Numbered from the stretch's first letter, positions 22,830 through 30,835 are shown. The stretch is DNA of 30,835 nt from an uncultured Angelakisella sp. (GCA_910585535.1 CAJUFK010000027.1:1-30835); one strand, 5' to 3'. Made by a program: numbers and translations. Notes: a model not told the origin generated them from the letters alone.

Positions 22830-23786
22830 ATGGAAAAGGGTACGTTACTAGTCGGAGAGCCGATGGGGCTCTTCATCGCCGAGGAAACCGGGGCGCTGGA
22901 GGACATCAACCACTTTACCATGGCCCTGGCCGGCGCGGAGTTCAACGTGGCCGTGGGGCTCTCCCGTCTGGGACATCCGGTCGGCTACTATACCAAGCTG
23001 GGGAATGACCCCTTCGGCAAGCGTATCGTCAAGATGATGCGGGCCGAGGGGATCTCCACCGATCTTATCGAGTATTCCTCCCAGCGCCCCACCGGCTTTA
23101 TGATGAAGTCCAAAACCTTTGAGGGGGACCCCCGGATCTTCTACTTCCGTAAAAATTCCGCCGCCTCCACCCTCTCCGGGGCGGATGTGGCCCGGCTGGA
23201 CTTTTCCCGGTACGACGCCATCCATATGACCGGCATCACCCCCGCCCTCTCCGATTCCACCCGGGAAGCCACCGCTCTGCTGGCGGACCGGGCCCGGGAA
23301 CGGGGGATGCTTTTCAGCTTTGACCCCAACCTCCGGCCCCAGCTTTGGCCGGACCAGAGGACCATGGCCGATTATATGAATTATATGGCCGGGAAATGCG
23401 ACATCTATTTCCCCGGCATCAACGAAGCGAAGATCATTCTGGGCCTGGAGGATCCCGAAGCCATTGCCAGGGCCTGCCTGGATCTGGGCTCCAAGACGGT
23501 GATTGTCAAGCTGGGGAGCCGGGGGGCTTACTACGCCACCGCCGCCGGGGAGGCCGCCTATGTCCCCGGCTTCCGGGTGGAAAAGGTGGTGGACACCGTG
23601 GGGGCCGGAGACGGCTTCGCCGTGGGGGTCCTCTCCGCCCTGGGGGAGGGCCTGTCCCTTGGGGACGCCGTTCTCCGGGGCAACGCCGTGGGGGCCATCC
23701 AGGTCACCTGTGTAGGGGACAACGACGGCCTCCCCACCCGGGAAGAACTGGAGCGCTTTATGGCCAGTACCCCAAAAACGGAATAA
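22830..23786 (+). CDS. kdgK: 2-keto-3-deoxygluconate kinase, PfkB family
   Basis: A 318-residue sugar kinase. PfkB features are GAEFNVAVGLSRLG (about 35-48, substrate loop), MKSKTFEGDPRIFYFRKNSA (typical of KDG kinases), FDPNLRP, and the ATP/catalytic signature DTVGAGDGFAVG near 247-258 with the catalytic Asp. The GDNDGLPTREEL tail is also seen in KdgK proteins. It phosphorylates 2-keto-3-deoxygluconate to KDPG, which the fused aldolase could cleave to pyruvate and glyceraldehyde-3-phosphate. ATG 22830 has AAGGAG 9 bases upstream. It follows lacI on the same strand across the R1 array and may be cotranscribed with it. Confidence 0.9.
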   Translation: MEKGTLLVGEPMGLFIAEETGALEDINHFTMALAGAEFNVAVGLSRLGHPVGYYTKLGNDPFGKRIVKMMRAEGISTDLIEYSSQRPTGFMMKSKTFEGDPRIFYFRKNSAASTLSGADVARLDFSRYDAIHMTGITPALSDSTREATALLADRARERGMLFSFDPNLRPQLWPDQRTMADYMNYMAGKCDIYFPGINEAKIILGLEDPEAIARACLDLGSKTVIVKLGSRGAYYATAAGEAAYVPGFRVEKVVDTVGAGDGFAVGVLSALGEGLSLGDAVLRGNAVGAIQVTCVGDNDGLPTREELERFMASTPKTE

Positions 23787-23788
23787 GC

Positions 23789-23828
23789 AAAAGCGGCCCC
23801 CCGGTTTTTGGCCGGGGGGCCGCTTTTT
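23789..23828. terminator. Bidirectional terminator after kdgK
   Basis: A perfect 16-bp stem, AAAAGCGGCCCCCCGG (23789-23804) with CCGGGGGGCCGCTTTT (23812-23827), loop TTTTTGG. A and T runs on either side serve both kdgK and the convergent macroglobulin-like gene. Confidence 0.92.
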
Positions 23829-23838
23829 GCCTGGGGGC

Positions 23839-26800
23839 TTACTCCTTTCGGAACAGATAGCCCACTCCCAGGTAGTAGTAATCCGAGGGAAGGAACTCCC
23901 CCTTTTCGGTTCTGCCGCACTCCATGGTCTCGCCGTTGTAGACGTAGGTCCGCTCCAGGACGCACTCGGTGTCCAAGACGCTGGAGGCGGTGTACCGGAA
24001 GGTGAAGGTCCGGCCGGTGCTGGGGCCGTAGTAGAAGCTGATGGTCAAAAGCTGCTCGTCGGTCCGGTAGCTGAACCAGTCCCTGGCGTTTCGGGAGACC
24101 TTCCGCAGCCGCATATTGGAGGGCACCCACTCCACCAGCTGGTAGTGGCCGTAGGGCAGCTCGGGGCCCAGCTCCGCCTTGATGATGACGGTGGTCTCCC
24201 CGCCCAGGTGCTTCTCCTCCTCGGGGGTGTCCATGGTCTTGGTCACGGTGATCCGGGGGGAGTCGGTGATTTCCAGCTGGTCCGGGGTCCCGGTGTAGGA
24301 GAGGCTGGCGATGGCCGGTCCCCCCTCCGCCTTGGGGTCAAAGGCCGCCCAGGCATCCTCGTTCAGGGTGAAACTGAGGCAGCCGCTCCGGGGCAGGACC
24401 TGGCTCTTTCGCTCCCCCTCCAGGGTGTAGCTGACAGCAGGCAGGTCGCTGTCCTTCAGCTGGAACCGCTGGATGTAGAGGGCGGCCTGGAGCTGGCAGG
24501 GGCCGCGCATGGTGCCGTAGATGGTGCGGCTGTGGGCCGCCAGGTAGGTCATCAGCTTCTCCGCGTCATCGGGGGCGCCGGTGAGGATGGCGCAGGCCAT
24601 GGCCCCGGCGGTGCTCTCGGTGGTCTTGTAGGCGGTGTTCTCGGCAAGGTAGAGGGCGCCCTGCTTCTCCTTGTACCGGGGGGCGATGATCTGGGAGTAG
24701 AGCTTCTGGGCCTCCTGCTGGTCCAGATAGGAAAGGGCGGTAATCAGGTAGATGCTTTCCAGGTTGGACAGCTCGCTGTTCTGGGCCCGGGTCTGGAGGT
24801 AAACCTTTTGGCTGTCATTCAGCTGGTCCAGGGCGGCAAGCCCCATGAGGGCAGCGGGCCTTTGGGTGCCGGCCACCGGCTCCATCTCCCGAAGGTAGGC
24901 CCCCAGCCAGCCGGCGTCCACCAGCTCCGGGGTCACCACCGCGGCCCAGGCCGAGGCGGCCAGGTCCGGTTCGGCGTAGGGATAAAGGCGGATGCCCTGG
25001 TAGCCCTTGCCGTCAGGGTCGTCCAAGGACACCTGGACCAGGGAGAGGTCGGGGTCCGGGTGCTCGTACCCCGCCCCGAAGAAGGCGGTCATGGGCTCCT
25101 TCACCGAGGCCATGGCCAGGGCGGCGTCGGCCCTGCCGCTGTTGTCCTGGCTGAGAAGGCTCCAGGCCGCCATGAAGGACTTCTGGCCCTCGTTGTAGAC
25201 ACGGACCTCCACCGGGTAGTGGGTGGGCTGAATTTCCGGGTCGATGCCGTTTTGCAGGTCCACCGTCTTGTGGATGGGGAAGACCAGGGCGCTGTCCCGG
25301 ACCGTAAAGGGGACGCGGACCCCGTCGCTGTACTCCCCGCACCGGGCGGTGACGGTGATGGCGTACTCCCCGGCGGGGAGCTTTTGGAACACCAGGGGCA
25401 CCGTCTCCCCGGCGGGTGCCTGGGCGGTGACCTCCAGGGGCTCGGTGTACCCCTCCACGGTGGCGGTGTAGTCCACCAGATCGGTGGTCTGGATGCCCCG
25501 GCCGAAGCCCCGGACGGTGCAGGCGATGGTATCCCCCGAAAGGAAGGTCCGGGAGAGGATGGGGTCGATGCGGAAGGGAAGGGTGGTGTAAAGCTGGCTC
25601 TTGGTCTGGCCCCAGAAGGTGCGGCTGTCCAAAGCCAGGGCGGTGAGCCGCCACTCGGTGAGATTATCGGGGAGCTTCACGGTAAAGCGGGCGGTGCCGT
25701 CCGCCCCGGTGGTCCCGGTGAGGAAGGCCGCCGTGTCCTCGAACTTCTCCCGGAGGGTGACGCCGTCGCCGTCGCCCCCGCCCCCCTTGCCGCCGTCCCC
25801 GTAGTAGGGGTCGGCGCCATGCTGGACGTAGGAGCAGGAGACCTCGGGGTAGTCGTAAAAGACCGAGCGGTAGAGCTCCCAGCCCATCTGGATGTACTGC
25901 TCCTGGACGGCGAAGATGGCCTCGTCCACCACCCCCAGGCAGACCTGCCCCCCGGAAACCGGCTTGCCGTCCTCGGCAAGGCGCAAGGTGACCCGGGCGG
26001 TCTCCCCGGGGCGGTAGTCCTCCTTGTCCGGCAGGACCTGGAGGTCCAGCTGGCGGCTCGCCTCCTCCACCGACAGGGAGAAGGGCTTGACGGGGTAGAT
26101 GCGGACCCCGTCAAAGTAGGCCCCGCAGAGGGTGAAGTTGGGCAGCTTCTCCTCGTCGCAGAGGAGCTCCCCCTGGGTCCCGCCCAGCCGGGGCTTGCCC
26201 AGGACCTCCTTCTGGAGGATGTTGGTCATCACCCGGCCCTCCGCCACAGGCAGGCCGTTGTCCATCACCTGGTACTCTACCGTTTCCCCGAAGTTGAAGG
26301 TGCCGCCCCAGTAGGAGTAGTAGGCGGTGTCCACCTGGGTGGTCTCCCCCCGGACCTGGAAGGTGTGGAAGTGCCCGGCCCGCTCCTCGGGGTCCAGGAC
26401 CCAGGGGTCCCCCAGGGACAGGGTGGTCATCTGGCGGCCCCCGGTCTCGGTGGAGACCTCCACATAGCAGTAGTCCCGCTCCCCCAGGTCGTCGGGGAGG
26501 ATGTCCTGGAGGACCAGCCTCCCGTCCGGCCCAGTGGTTTTCGTCAGGGTATTTTCCACCACGTCTTTCCGGTTGTAGATGCTGCGGGGGATGCTCTTTT
26601 TGGTGTACCGGTCGTAGTAGGGGGGCAGCTCCACCTTCTGGTAACTCACCCGGTGGAGGCTCACCGTCACCCGGGCCTGGGCGGGCTCCCCCCGGAGGCT
26701 TTCGTAGTCCTGGATGAGCTGGCCGTTCTGGGGGACCTTGTCAAAGTCGATCTGGTTGGCGGTGATGACCAGGTCGCTCTGGCCGTCGTGGCGCTCTTCC

Positions 26801-28578
26801 TTGGCCTCCATCATCACCGAGACGGGGAACACCTGGATGTACTCGCTGAAGGAGAGGTCCACGTCGCTGGCGTCGTCCCCCCTGGCGTGGATGCTGTAGG
26901 ACCAGGGATACCAGCTCCACTGGTCCCAGGCATCCCCCCGGTCCACCCGGGCGGGGAAGGTAAAGTCGATCTGTCCTTCGTTGTCGGTGGTGTAGGACCG
27001 TTCCTGTCCGTCCTCGGTGGAAATTTTCATATCCATCCCGGCGGCGGGGGTCCGGTCAAAGAGGCGGACCCCTACTCGGGCCTTCACCGTCTCCCCGGGC
27101 CGGTAGTAGAGTTTGTCGGTCTCGATGGACCCGGTGTAGACAGGCTTTTTGTACTGGGAGATGCTGGCGCTCTCCTCGCAGATGTAGTCATACCAGGTCC
27201 TCTCGGTCCGCTCCATCCCGGCGGGGCGGACCTCCAAAGAAAGCCAGCCGCTTTTCAGGCTCCGGTAGGTGAACTCCCCGGTAAAGACGCCCCCGGCGTT
27301 CACCGGGACCTCCACCTGAAGGGTGGGCTCATCTCCCCAGTCCTGGTACAGGCCCACCTCCACCTTATCCAGCTTGGGGGCGTCCTTCCGGGGCCGGGCC
27401 ACCCCCCAGAACTTCACCGTGTCGTCCTGGTGGTAGATGGGCCGGTCCAGATAGAGGAACCCGTAGTAGTTCTGGGACAGGCTCTTTTCCCTGTCGTAGT
27501 TGTAGGGGGTCAGCAGGTCGTAGTACACCGTCCCGCCGGGGGCGGTGATGGAAAGGGGCAGGGAGGCGTAGCCGTGATCCCCCCGGGGCCAGCCGTCGGT
27601 GTACTGTTCCTGGTCGATCTCCGGCAGGTCCATGAGGTAGAGGCCGTTCTCATCCCCCCGGACCGAAAGCTCCGGGGTCATGGAGGCAAAGGGGTCCTTG
27701 TAGAACTCCAGGGTCCCCCCGGAAAGGGGCTCCCCGGTCTTGGTGCTGTTGGCCCAGAGGAGGACCTGCCCGGCGTTCAGCTGGGTGTAAACGGCGGTGT
27801 CCTGGATCTGGAGCAGCTTCTGGACCTGGTTCTTCATGTAGTTGGAGGTGACGGTGGCCACGTACCAGCCCTCGGGGAGGGTCTCGGGGAAAACGATGTC
27901 GGCGTCCCCGTTGTAGTCGGTTCCGATGATTTCCGCCGCCCCCTGGGTGAAGGAGAGGACCTGGGGCAGACCGTCGGTATCCACCCGGACCAGCTTGTTG
28001 GGGATGGAGCGGTACAATTCTTTCAGATACCGCTCCCCGTTTTCCAGCCGGTGGACGGCGACGGCAAACTCCTCGTCGGCGGCGATCCCCCCGGAGCCCT
28101 TGCCCCCCAGGCGGAGGTCCAGGACGGGGTAATCCCGGGGCAGGAAGGTCTCGGCCCGGTGGCCCATCTCCTGGGGATAGTAGCCCCCCTCCTGGGTGGT
28201 GAAGGAGAAAACAAAGTCCTCGGCCAAAGTCCCCTTGCCTTGGGCGGCGGGGAGCCCGGCCTTCAGGGTGACGGTATAGGTGGTATTGCACTGCCATCCC
28301 CCGCCTCCCGCCCCCGAGGGGACGAAGGCCACGGCGTTATCCATATAGCGGAAGCTGCCCTCGATGGCCGGGCTGACGGTGAACCAGTCGTCCAGCTTGG
28401 CCGGGGCTTCCGAGAAGGTGATCTCCACCGCCGAGTTATAGGGGACCTCTTTGGCCCCGCCGGCGGGGAACACCCCGGTGACCTCCAGGGGCTGGGAAGA
28501 CTTCTGGCATCCGGCCAGAGCCAAAAGGGCGAAGAGCAGGCAGGCCAAAAGGCTTGAAAAGGCAGGTTGTCGTTTCAT
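23839..28578 (-). CDS. Alpha-2-macroglobulin-like lipoprotein
   Basis: A 1579-residue predicted lipoprotein: signal peptide with lipobox LALAG-C (Cys24), then a bacterial Ig-like domain (about 30-130: GVFPAGGAKEVPYNSAVEITFS). Macroglobulin (MG) domains follow, including FWGVARPRKDAPKLDKVEV and a bait-region-like Gly-rich stretch (GGKGGGGDGDG near 932). The A2M signature TVKLPDNLTEWRLTALALDS is near 965-985, and an alpha-helical thioester-type domain spans about 1190-1370. The thioester motif (CxEQ) of protease-trapping members is not present, as in E. coli YfaS. Bacterial A2Ms usually sit beside pbpC and guard the periplasm of diderms; here there is no pbpC and the host appears monoderm. The ATG follows GGAGG and an ECF-type promoter shared in pattern with the divergent sigma gene. 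Confidence 0.92.
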   Translation of the reverse strand: MKRQPAFSSLLACLLFALLALAGCQKSSQPLEVTGVFPAGGAKEVPYNSAVEITFSEAPAKLDDWFTVSPAIEGSFRYMDNAVAFVPSGAGGGGWQCNTTYTVTLKAGLPAAQGKGTLAEDFVFSFTTQEGGYYPQEMGHRAETFLPRDYPVLDLRLGGKGSGGIAADEEFAVAVHRLENGERYLKELYRSIPNKLVRVDTDGLPQVLSFTQGAAEIIGTDYNGDADIVFPETLPEGWYVATVTSNYMKNQVQKLLQIQDTAVYTQLNAGQVLLWANSTKTGEPLSGGTLEFYKDPFASMTPELSVRGDENGLYLMDLPEIDQEQYTDGWPRGDHGYASLPLSITAPGGTVYYDLLTPYNYDREKSLSQNYYGFLYLDRPIYHQDDTVKFWGVARPRKDAPKLDKVEVGLYQDWGDEPTLQVEVPVNAGGVFTGEFTYRSLKSGWLSLEVRPAGMERTERTWYDYICEESASISQYKKPVYTGSIETDKLYYRPGETVKARVGVRLFDRTPAAGMDMKISTEDGQERSYTTDNEGQIDFTFPARVDRGDAWDQWSWYPWSYSIHARGDDASDVDLSFSEYIQVFPVSVMMEAKEERHDGQSDLVITANQIDFDKVPQNGQLIQDYESLRGEPAQARVTVSLHRVSYQKVELPPYYDRYTKKSIPRSIYNRKDVVENTLTKTTGPDGRLVLQDILPDDLGERDYCYVEVSTETGGRQMTTLSLGDPWVLDPEERAGHFHTFQVRGETTQVDTAYYSYWGGTFNFGETVEYQVMDNGLPVAEGRVMTNILQKEVLGKPRLGGTQGELLCDEEKLPNFTLCGAYFDGVRIYPVKPFSLSVEEASRQLDLQVLPDKEDYRPGETARVTLRLAEDGKPVSGGQVCLGVVDEAIFAVQEQYIQMGWELYRSVFYDYPEVSCSYVQHGADPYYGDGGKGGGGDGDGVTLREKFEDTAAFLTGTTGADGTARFTVKLPDNLTEWRLTALALDSRTFWGQTKSQLYTTLPFRIDPILSRTFLSGDTIACTVRGFGRGIQTTDLVDYTATVEGYTEPLEVTAQAPAGETVPLVFQKLPAGEYAITVTARCGEYSDGVRVPFTVRDSALVFPIHKTVDLQNGIDPEIQPTHYPVEVRVYNEGQKSFMAAWSLLSQDNSGRADAALAMASVKEPMTAFFGAGYEHPDPDLSLVQVSLDDPDGKGYQGIRLYPYAEPDLAASAWAAVVTPELVDAGWLGAYLREMEPVAGTQRPAALMGLAALDQLNDSQKVYLQTRAQNSELSNLESIYLITALSYLDQQEAQKLYSQIIAPRYKEKQGALYLAENTAYKTTESTAGAMACAILTGAPDDAEKLMTYLAAHSRTIYGTMRGPCQLQAALYIQRFQLKDSDLPAVSYTLEGERKSQVLPRSGCLSFTLNEDAWAAFDPKAEGGPAIASLSYTGTPDQLEITDSPRITVTKTMDTPEEEKHLGGETTVIIKAELGPELPYGHYQLVEWVPSNMRLRKVSRNARDWFSYRTDEQLLTISFYYGPSTGRTFTFRYTASSVLDTECVLERTYVYNGETMECGRTEKGEFLPSDYYYLGVGYLFRKE

Positions 28579-28624
28579 GGTGGGACCTCCGATCTTCTTG
28601 TGTAGCGCTTTCTATATACAGAGT

Positions 28625-28651
28625 AACGTTAGGAGGGGCGGTTTTATTGCA
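28625..28651 (-). promoter_or_regulatory. Candidate ECF-type promoter of the macroglobulin-like gene
   Basis: On the minus strand, TGCAAT (28646-28651), 17 bases, CGTT (28625-28628). The sigma gene on the other side has TGCAAC, 17 bases, CGTA. The site is about 47 bases before the ATG, so both genes are probably read by the encoded sigma factor. Confidence 0.55.
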
Positions 28652-28675
28652 GGGATAAAAATTTTTTTCTTTTTT

Positions 28676-28702
28676 TGCAACCTTTTCCGGTCCTCATCCG
28701 TA
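28676..28702 (+). promoter_or_regulatory. Candidate ECF-type autoregulatory promoter of the sigma gene
   Basis: TGCAACC (28676-28682) and CGTA (28699-28702), 16 bases apart after the CC, resemble the AAC and CGT elements of ECF promoters. The GTG start is 44 bases on. Confidence 0.65.
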
Positions 28703-28745
28703 TGGTAGGTGAAGGGACCTTCAAGGAAAGAAAAGAGGCGTTATT

Positions 28746-29225
28746 GTGAAGCCACCGACAGAAAAAGTTTTTCAAGCTCATGGAGACCGGCTCTTCTCCA
28801 TCGCTTACACCGTCTGCCAAAACCGGGAGGACGCCGAGGATGCCATGCAGGACACCATGATCCGCTACTCCTGCGCCAAAAAGGAGTTCGAGAGCGAGGA
28901 GCATATCAAAGCCTGGCTTATCCGGGTGGTCATCAACCGGGCCAAGGACATCCGGTCCTCCTTCTGGAGGAGGAATCAGGCCAACTGGGAGGAGGAGATG
29001 GCGTCCCTTCCCTTTGAGGAGCCGGAGGACAGCCGCCTGTTCCAGGCGGTCATGAATTTGCCGGAAAAGTATCGGACCGTCATCCATCTGTTCTACTACG
29101 AGGACTACGACATCCAGGAGATCGCCCAGCTTCTGGGGTGTCCCGGCGGAACGATTAAGAGCCGGCTGAGCCGGGGGCGAACGCTTCTGAAGGAAATACT
29201 AAAGGAGGACTGGAACAATGACTGA
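28746..29225 (+). CDS. ECF-type RNA polymerase sigma factor
   Basis: A 159-residue sigma-70-family ECF factor. Region 2 spans about 8-75 (FSIAYTVCQNREDAEDAMQD, then IKAWLIRVVINRAKD) and region 4 about 100-152 (LPEKYRTVIHLFYYEDY, then IQEIAQLLGCPGGTIKSRLSRGR), the -10 and -35 binding parts. It directs RNA polymerase to a small regulon. The start is GTG 28746 with only a weak AGAGG site. Its stop overlaps the next gene by 8 bases, the usual sigma/anti-sigma arrangement, and an ECF-type promoter precedes it. Confidence 0.93.
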   Translation: MKPPTEKVFQAHGDRLFSIAYTVCQNREDAEDAMQDTMIRYSCAKKEFESEEHIKAWLIRVVINRAKDIRSSFWRRNQANWEEEMASLPFEEPEDSRLFQAVMNLPEKYRTVIHLFYYEDYDIQEIAQLLGCPGGTIKSRLSRGRTLLKEILKEDWNND

Positions 29226-29832
29226 CAAAGAGCGGTACAAGCGGACCTTCTCCGCACTCCGGGCCTCCCAGCTGGAGTTTAAGGAGGAAATGACGATGAA
29301 CAAGACAAAGATTCTGCCGGTTCGCCGGCTGGTATCCCTGTGTGCAGCGGCGCTGATGATTGCCGCCATGGCAAGCGTGGCCTATGCCGCCGATGTGGGG
29401 GGCATCCGCAGGGCAGTCCAGGTCTGGATTCACGGGGACCAGACCAACGCCGTGATGGATATTCAGAACGGGCACTACCTCCTCTCCTACGAGGACGAGA
29501 ACGGGGAGCCCCAGACCGTGGGCGGAGGCGGGGTCGCCATTGACGCCTTCGGGCGGGAGCGGCCCCTTACCGAGGAGGAGCTTTTGGAGGAGCTGAACTC
29601 CCCCAAGGTGGAGTGTCTGGAGGACGGGACTGTCTGGGTGTACTATCAGGACCAAAAGATGGAGATCACCGACCGGTTTGTGGACGGGGTGTGTTATGTG
29701 CAGCTGAAGGACGGGGATAAGGTGCTGTACTTGACGGTGGAGGCGGACGGGGGGTATTCCATGAGCCCTCACGGGTATGTGCAGATCAAGCAGCAGTCGA
29801 AGGCAGCGCCCTATGTCCAGGCTGCTCCGTGA
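29218..29832 (+). CDS. Probable membrane anti-sigma factor
   Basis: A 204-residue single-pass membrane protein: cytoplasmic N-terminus of about 36 residues (KERYKRTFSALRAS, helical), one membrane helix at about 38-58, and an extracellular region of about 145 residues with no recognised domain (acidic, YLLSYEDENGEPQ, then repeated short strands). The layout and the 8-base overlap with the ECF gene indicate an anti-sigma factor that holds the sigma at the membrane and senses an external signal. The short N-terminal helix resembles that of clostridial anti-sigma proteins, but family membership is not certain. An ATG at 29290 or 29296 (after AAGGAGG at 29281) could give a shorter form with a signal-peptide-like N-terminus. 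Confidence 0.75.
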   Translation: MTDKERYKRTFSALRASQLEFKEEMTMNKTKILPVRRLVSLCAAALMIAAMASVAYAADVGGIRRAVQVWIHGDQTNAVMDIQNGHYLLSYEDENGEPQTVGGGGVAIDAFGRERPLTEEELLEELNSPKVECLEDGTVWVYYQDQKMEITDRFVDGVCYVQLKDGDKVLYLTVEADGGYSMSPHGYVQIKQQSKAAPYVQAAP

Positions 29833-29899
29833 GTTCCACGGGTATGTGGGGATGGGGTCAGTCGGGCCGAGCTGACCGCAAGGTAAAAATCGAGCCAGG

Positions 29900-29983
29900 C
29901 AAAGTTTAGGGCCGCCCTTTTCAAAGGACTGGGCGTAGCCCACGTGCCCGAAGGGCACAGGTCCAGGGCGACGCCCTGGTCGC
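29900..29983 (+). repeat. R2 structured dispersed repeat, copy 2
   Basis: Second copy of R2 with hairpins CCTTTT-c-AAAGG (29916-29927), TGGGC-GTA-GCCCA, GTGCCC-GAA-GGGCAC and CCAGGGCG-a-CGCCCTGG. It lies about 70 bases after the stop of the anti-sigma gene and in that gene's orientation, the same relation as copy 1 to the methyltransferase gene. It is opposite in strand to copy 1, so the pair is inverted across the window. Confidence 0.8.
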
Positions 29984-30180
29984 CCGCCGCACTGCGCCCG
30001 CAGGCGCGTTTCGGAGCGCAACCGCCGTAGGCGGCTCTTAGCGCGGAGATCGGGCGAAATGCCCCTAGGCGGTGGCCGTCTGTAGGACGTATGGGGCGGG
30101 CTTTCCGGCCCCCTGCCCGGCGGCGGGGAACCGGGAGGCGTCGCGGCGGAAAGAAAAGGGATTTTTTCTCAAAAAGAAGC
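29984..30180 (+). other. Hairpin-rich GC-rich intergenic stretch
   Basis: No gene is supported here. Several short inverted repeats follow R2, for example CCGCC-gta-GGCGG near 30022-30034, reusing the GTA loop seen in R2, and GCGC-gtttcgga-GCGC just before it. It may be a decayed extension of R2. Confidence 0.5.
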
Positions 30181-30201
30181 CGGAAAACCCCGCCTTTCTA
30201 C

Positions 30202-30230
30202 TTTACACCTCCCAAAAAAAATGGTAGAAT
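30202..30230 (+). promoter_or_regulatory. Sigma-A promoter of the pyruvate:ferredoxin oxidoreductase gene
   Basis: TTTACA (30202-30207), 17 bases, TAGAAT (30225-30230) with a TGG extended -10. The leader of about 78 bases ends in GGGAGGAAAA before the ATG. Confidence 0.75.
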
Positions 30231-30314
30231 AAAAACAGACTGCGGGTGCGTTTGGATTTGGCATTCCGAAGGCGGCCGCACGATAAAATAAAGAGAACAG
30301 GGAGGAAAAAAAGA

Positions 30315-30835
30315 ATGGCAAGAAAAATGAAAACAATGGACGGAAATAATGCCGCCGCCCATGTTTCCTACGCGTTTACCGATGTTGCCGCCATTTACCC
30401 CATCACCCCGTCTTCCGTTATGGCGGAGGTCTCCGACAAGTGGTCGGCAGACGGCAGGACCAACATCTTCGGCGAGCGGGTAAAGGTTGTTGAGATGCAG
30501 TCCGAGGCCGGCGCTTCCGGTACCGTCCACGGCTCTCTGGCCGCCGGCGCCCTGACCACCACCTTTACCGCTTCCCAGGGCCTGCTGCTGATGATCCCCA
30601 ATATGTATAAGATGGCCGGCGAGCTGCTTCCCGGCGTCATCGATGTTTCCGCCCGGTGCGTGGCCTCCCACGCCCTGAACATCTTTGGCGACCACTCCGA
30701 CGTCTACGCCTGCCGCCAGACCGGCTTTGCCATGATGTGCGAGAGCAGCGTCCAGGAGGTCATGGACCTCACCGCCGTCTCCCACCTGGCCGCCATCAAG
30801 GGCCGCGTTCCCTTCCTGAACTTCTTCGACGGCTT
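30315..30835 (+). CDS. nifJ: Pyruvate:ferredoxin (flavodoxin) oxidoreductase, N-terminal part
   Basis: The first 173 codons of a single-chain pyruvate:ferredoxin oxidoreductase, cut by the window edge (full proteins are about 1170-1200 aa). The start MDGNNAAAHVSYAFTDVAAI with YPITPSS is the conserved domain I opening that contributes to the active site. It is followed by EMQSEAGASGTVHGSLAAGA and the TTFTASQGLLLMIPNMYKMAGE segment. The enzyme converts pyruvate and CoA to acetyl-CoA, CO2 and reduced ferredoxin in anaerobes, so it can use the pyruvate made by the LacI-controlled locus. The ATG has GGAGG 10 bases upstream. Confidence 0.96.
   Translation, partial: MARKMKTMDGNNAAAHVSYAFTDVAAIYPITPSSVMAEVSDKWSADGRTNIFGERVKVVEMQSEAGASGTVHGSLAAGALTTTFTASQGLLLMIPNMYKMAGELLPGVIDVSARCVASHALNIFGDHSDVYACRQTGFAMMCESSVQEVMDLTAVSHLAAIKGRVPFLNFFDG

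Noticed and set aside
23827..28557. Very long plus-strand open frame opposite the macroglobulin-like gene
   Set aside because: It mirrors the real minus-strand gene, which has a lipobox, A2M signature and ribosome site. The antisense product is low-complexity Gly/Val/Leu/His-rich.

Overview
The window looks like a high-GC endospore-forming Clostridia chromosome, most likely an Oscillospiraceae-type gut anaerobe (Flavonifractor/Oscillibacter-like). The reasons are a SpoIID sporulation protein, a pyruvate:ferredoxin oxidoreductase start, strong AGGAGG-type ribosome sites, several TTG/GTG starts, and GC-rich coding DNA alternating with AT-rich sigma-A promoters. This placement is inferred from gene content, not from a search. 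There is no rRNA, tRNA, CRISPR array, transposase or phage module.

Layout. (1) 1-5730, minus strand: rapZ, a duplicated beta-propeller-like lipoprotein, glmM and an rRNA-type methyltransferase form a run; glmM and the methyltransferase overlap by 4 bases. (2) 5877-7190: deoD (minus) and a Na/Pi cotransporter gene (plus) are divergent. (3) 8193-11830: a divergent amidase/spoIID pair, a shared terminator, then an orphan galactitol-type PTS IIC. (4) 11802-14143: a candidate small RNA with its own promoter and terminator, a DUF5662 gene, and a CAP-domain lipoprotein with unusual codon use. (5) 14158-23828: a catabolic locus around a LacI-type regulator. A minus-strand operon holds an RraA-like aldolase, a KDPG/KHG aldolase fused to a VOC domain, an ion-transporter-superfamily permease, a lone HyuA-type hydantoinase/oxoprolinase, an HExxH protein and a small membrane protein. 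On the other side are lacI and a 2-keto-3-deoxygluconate kinase. (6) 23839-29832: a very large alpha-2-macroglobulin-like lipoprotein gene diverges from an ECF sigma/anti-sigma pair, with matching ECF-type promoter elements facing both ways. (7) 29833-30835: hairpin-rich repeat DNA, then the 5' end of the pyruvate:ferredoxin oxidoreductase gene.

How the genes work together. The LacI locus encodes uptake of an organic or sugar acid, two pyruvate-releasing type aldolases and a KDG kinase, so it probably turns a sugar acid or hydroxy-oxo acid into pyruvate (and glyceraldehyde-3-phosphate). The lone HyuA homologue and the fused VOC domain suggest an extra, unassigned chemical step. The sigma/anti-sigma pair probably senses envelope conditions and controls the macroglobulin-like protein.

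The most unusual non-coding signal is a dispersed repeat of about 120 bp (called R1 here) at 191-311, 5956-6301 and 22383-22694. It always lies just after a gene's 3' end in the same orientation relative to that gene. It carries a hairpin with an invariant TAGC loop and compensated stem changes. In two cases the TAG of that loop is the gene's stop codon; in the third the repeat body gives the LacI protein its last residues and stop. A second structured repeat (R2) occurs at both ends of the window with the same gene-relative orientation.
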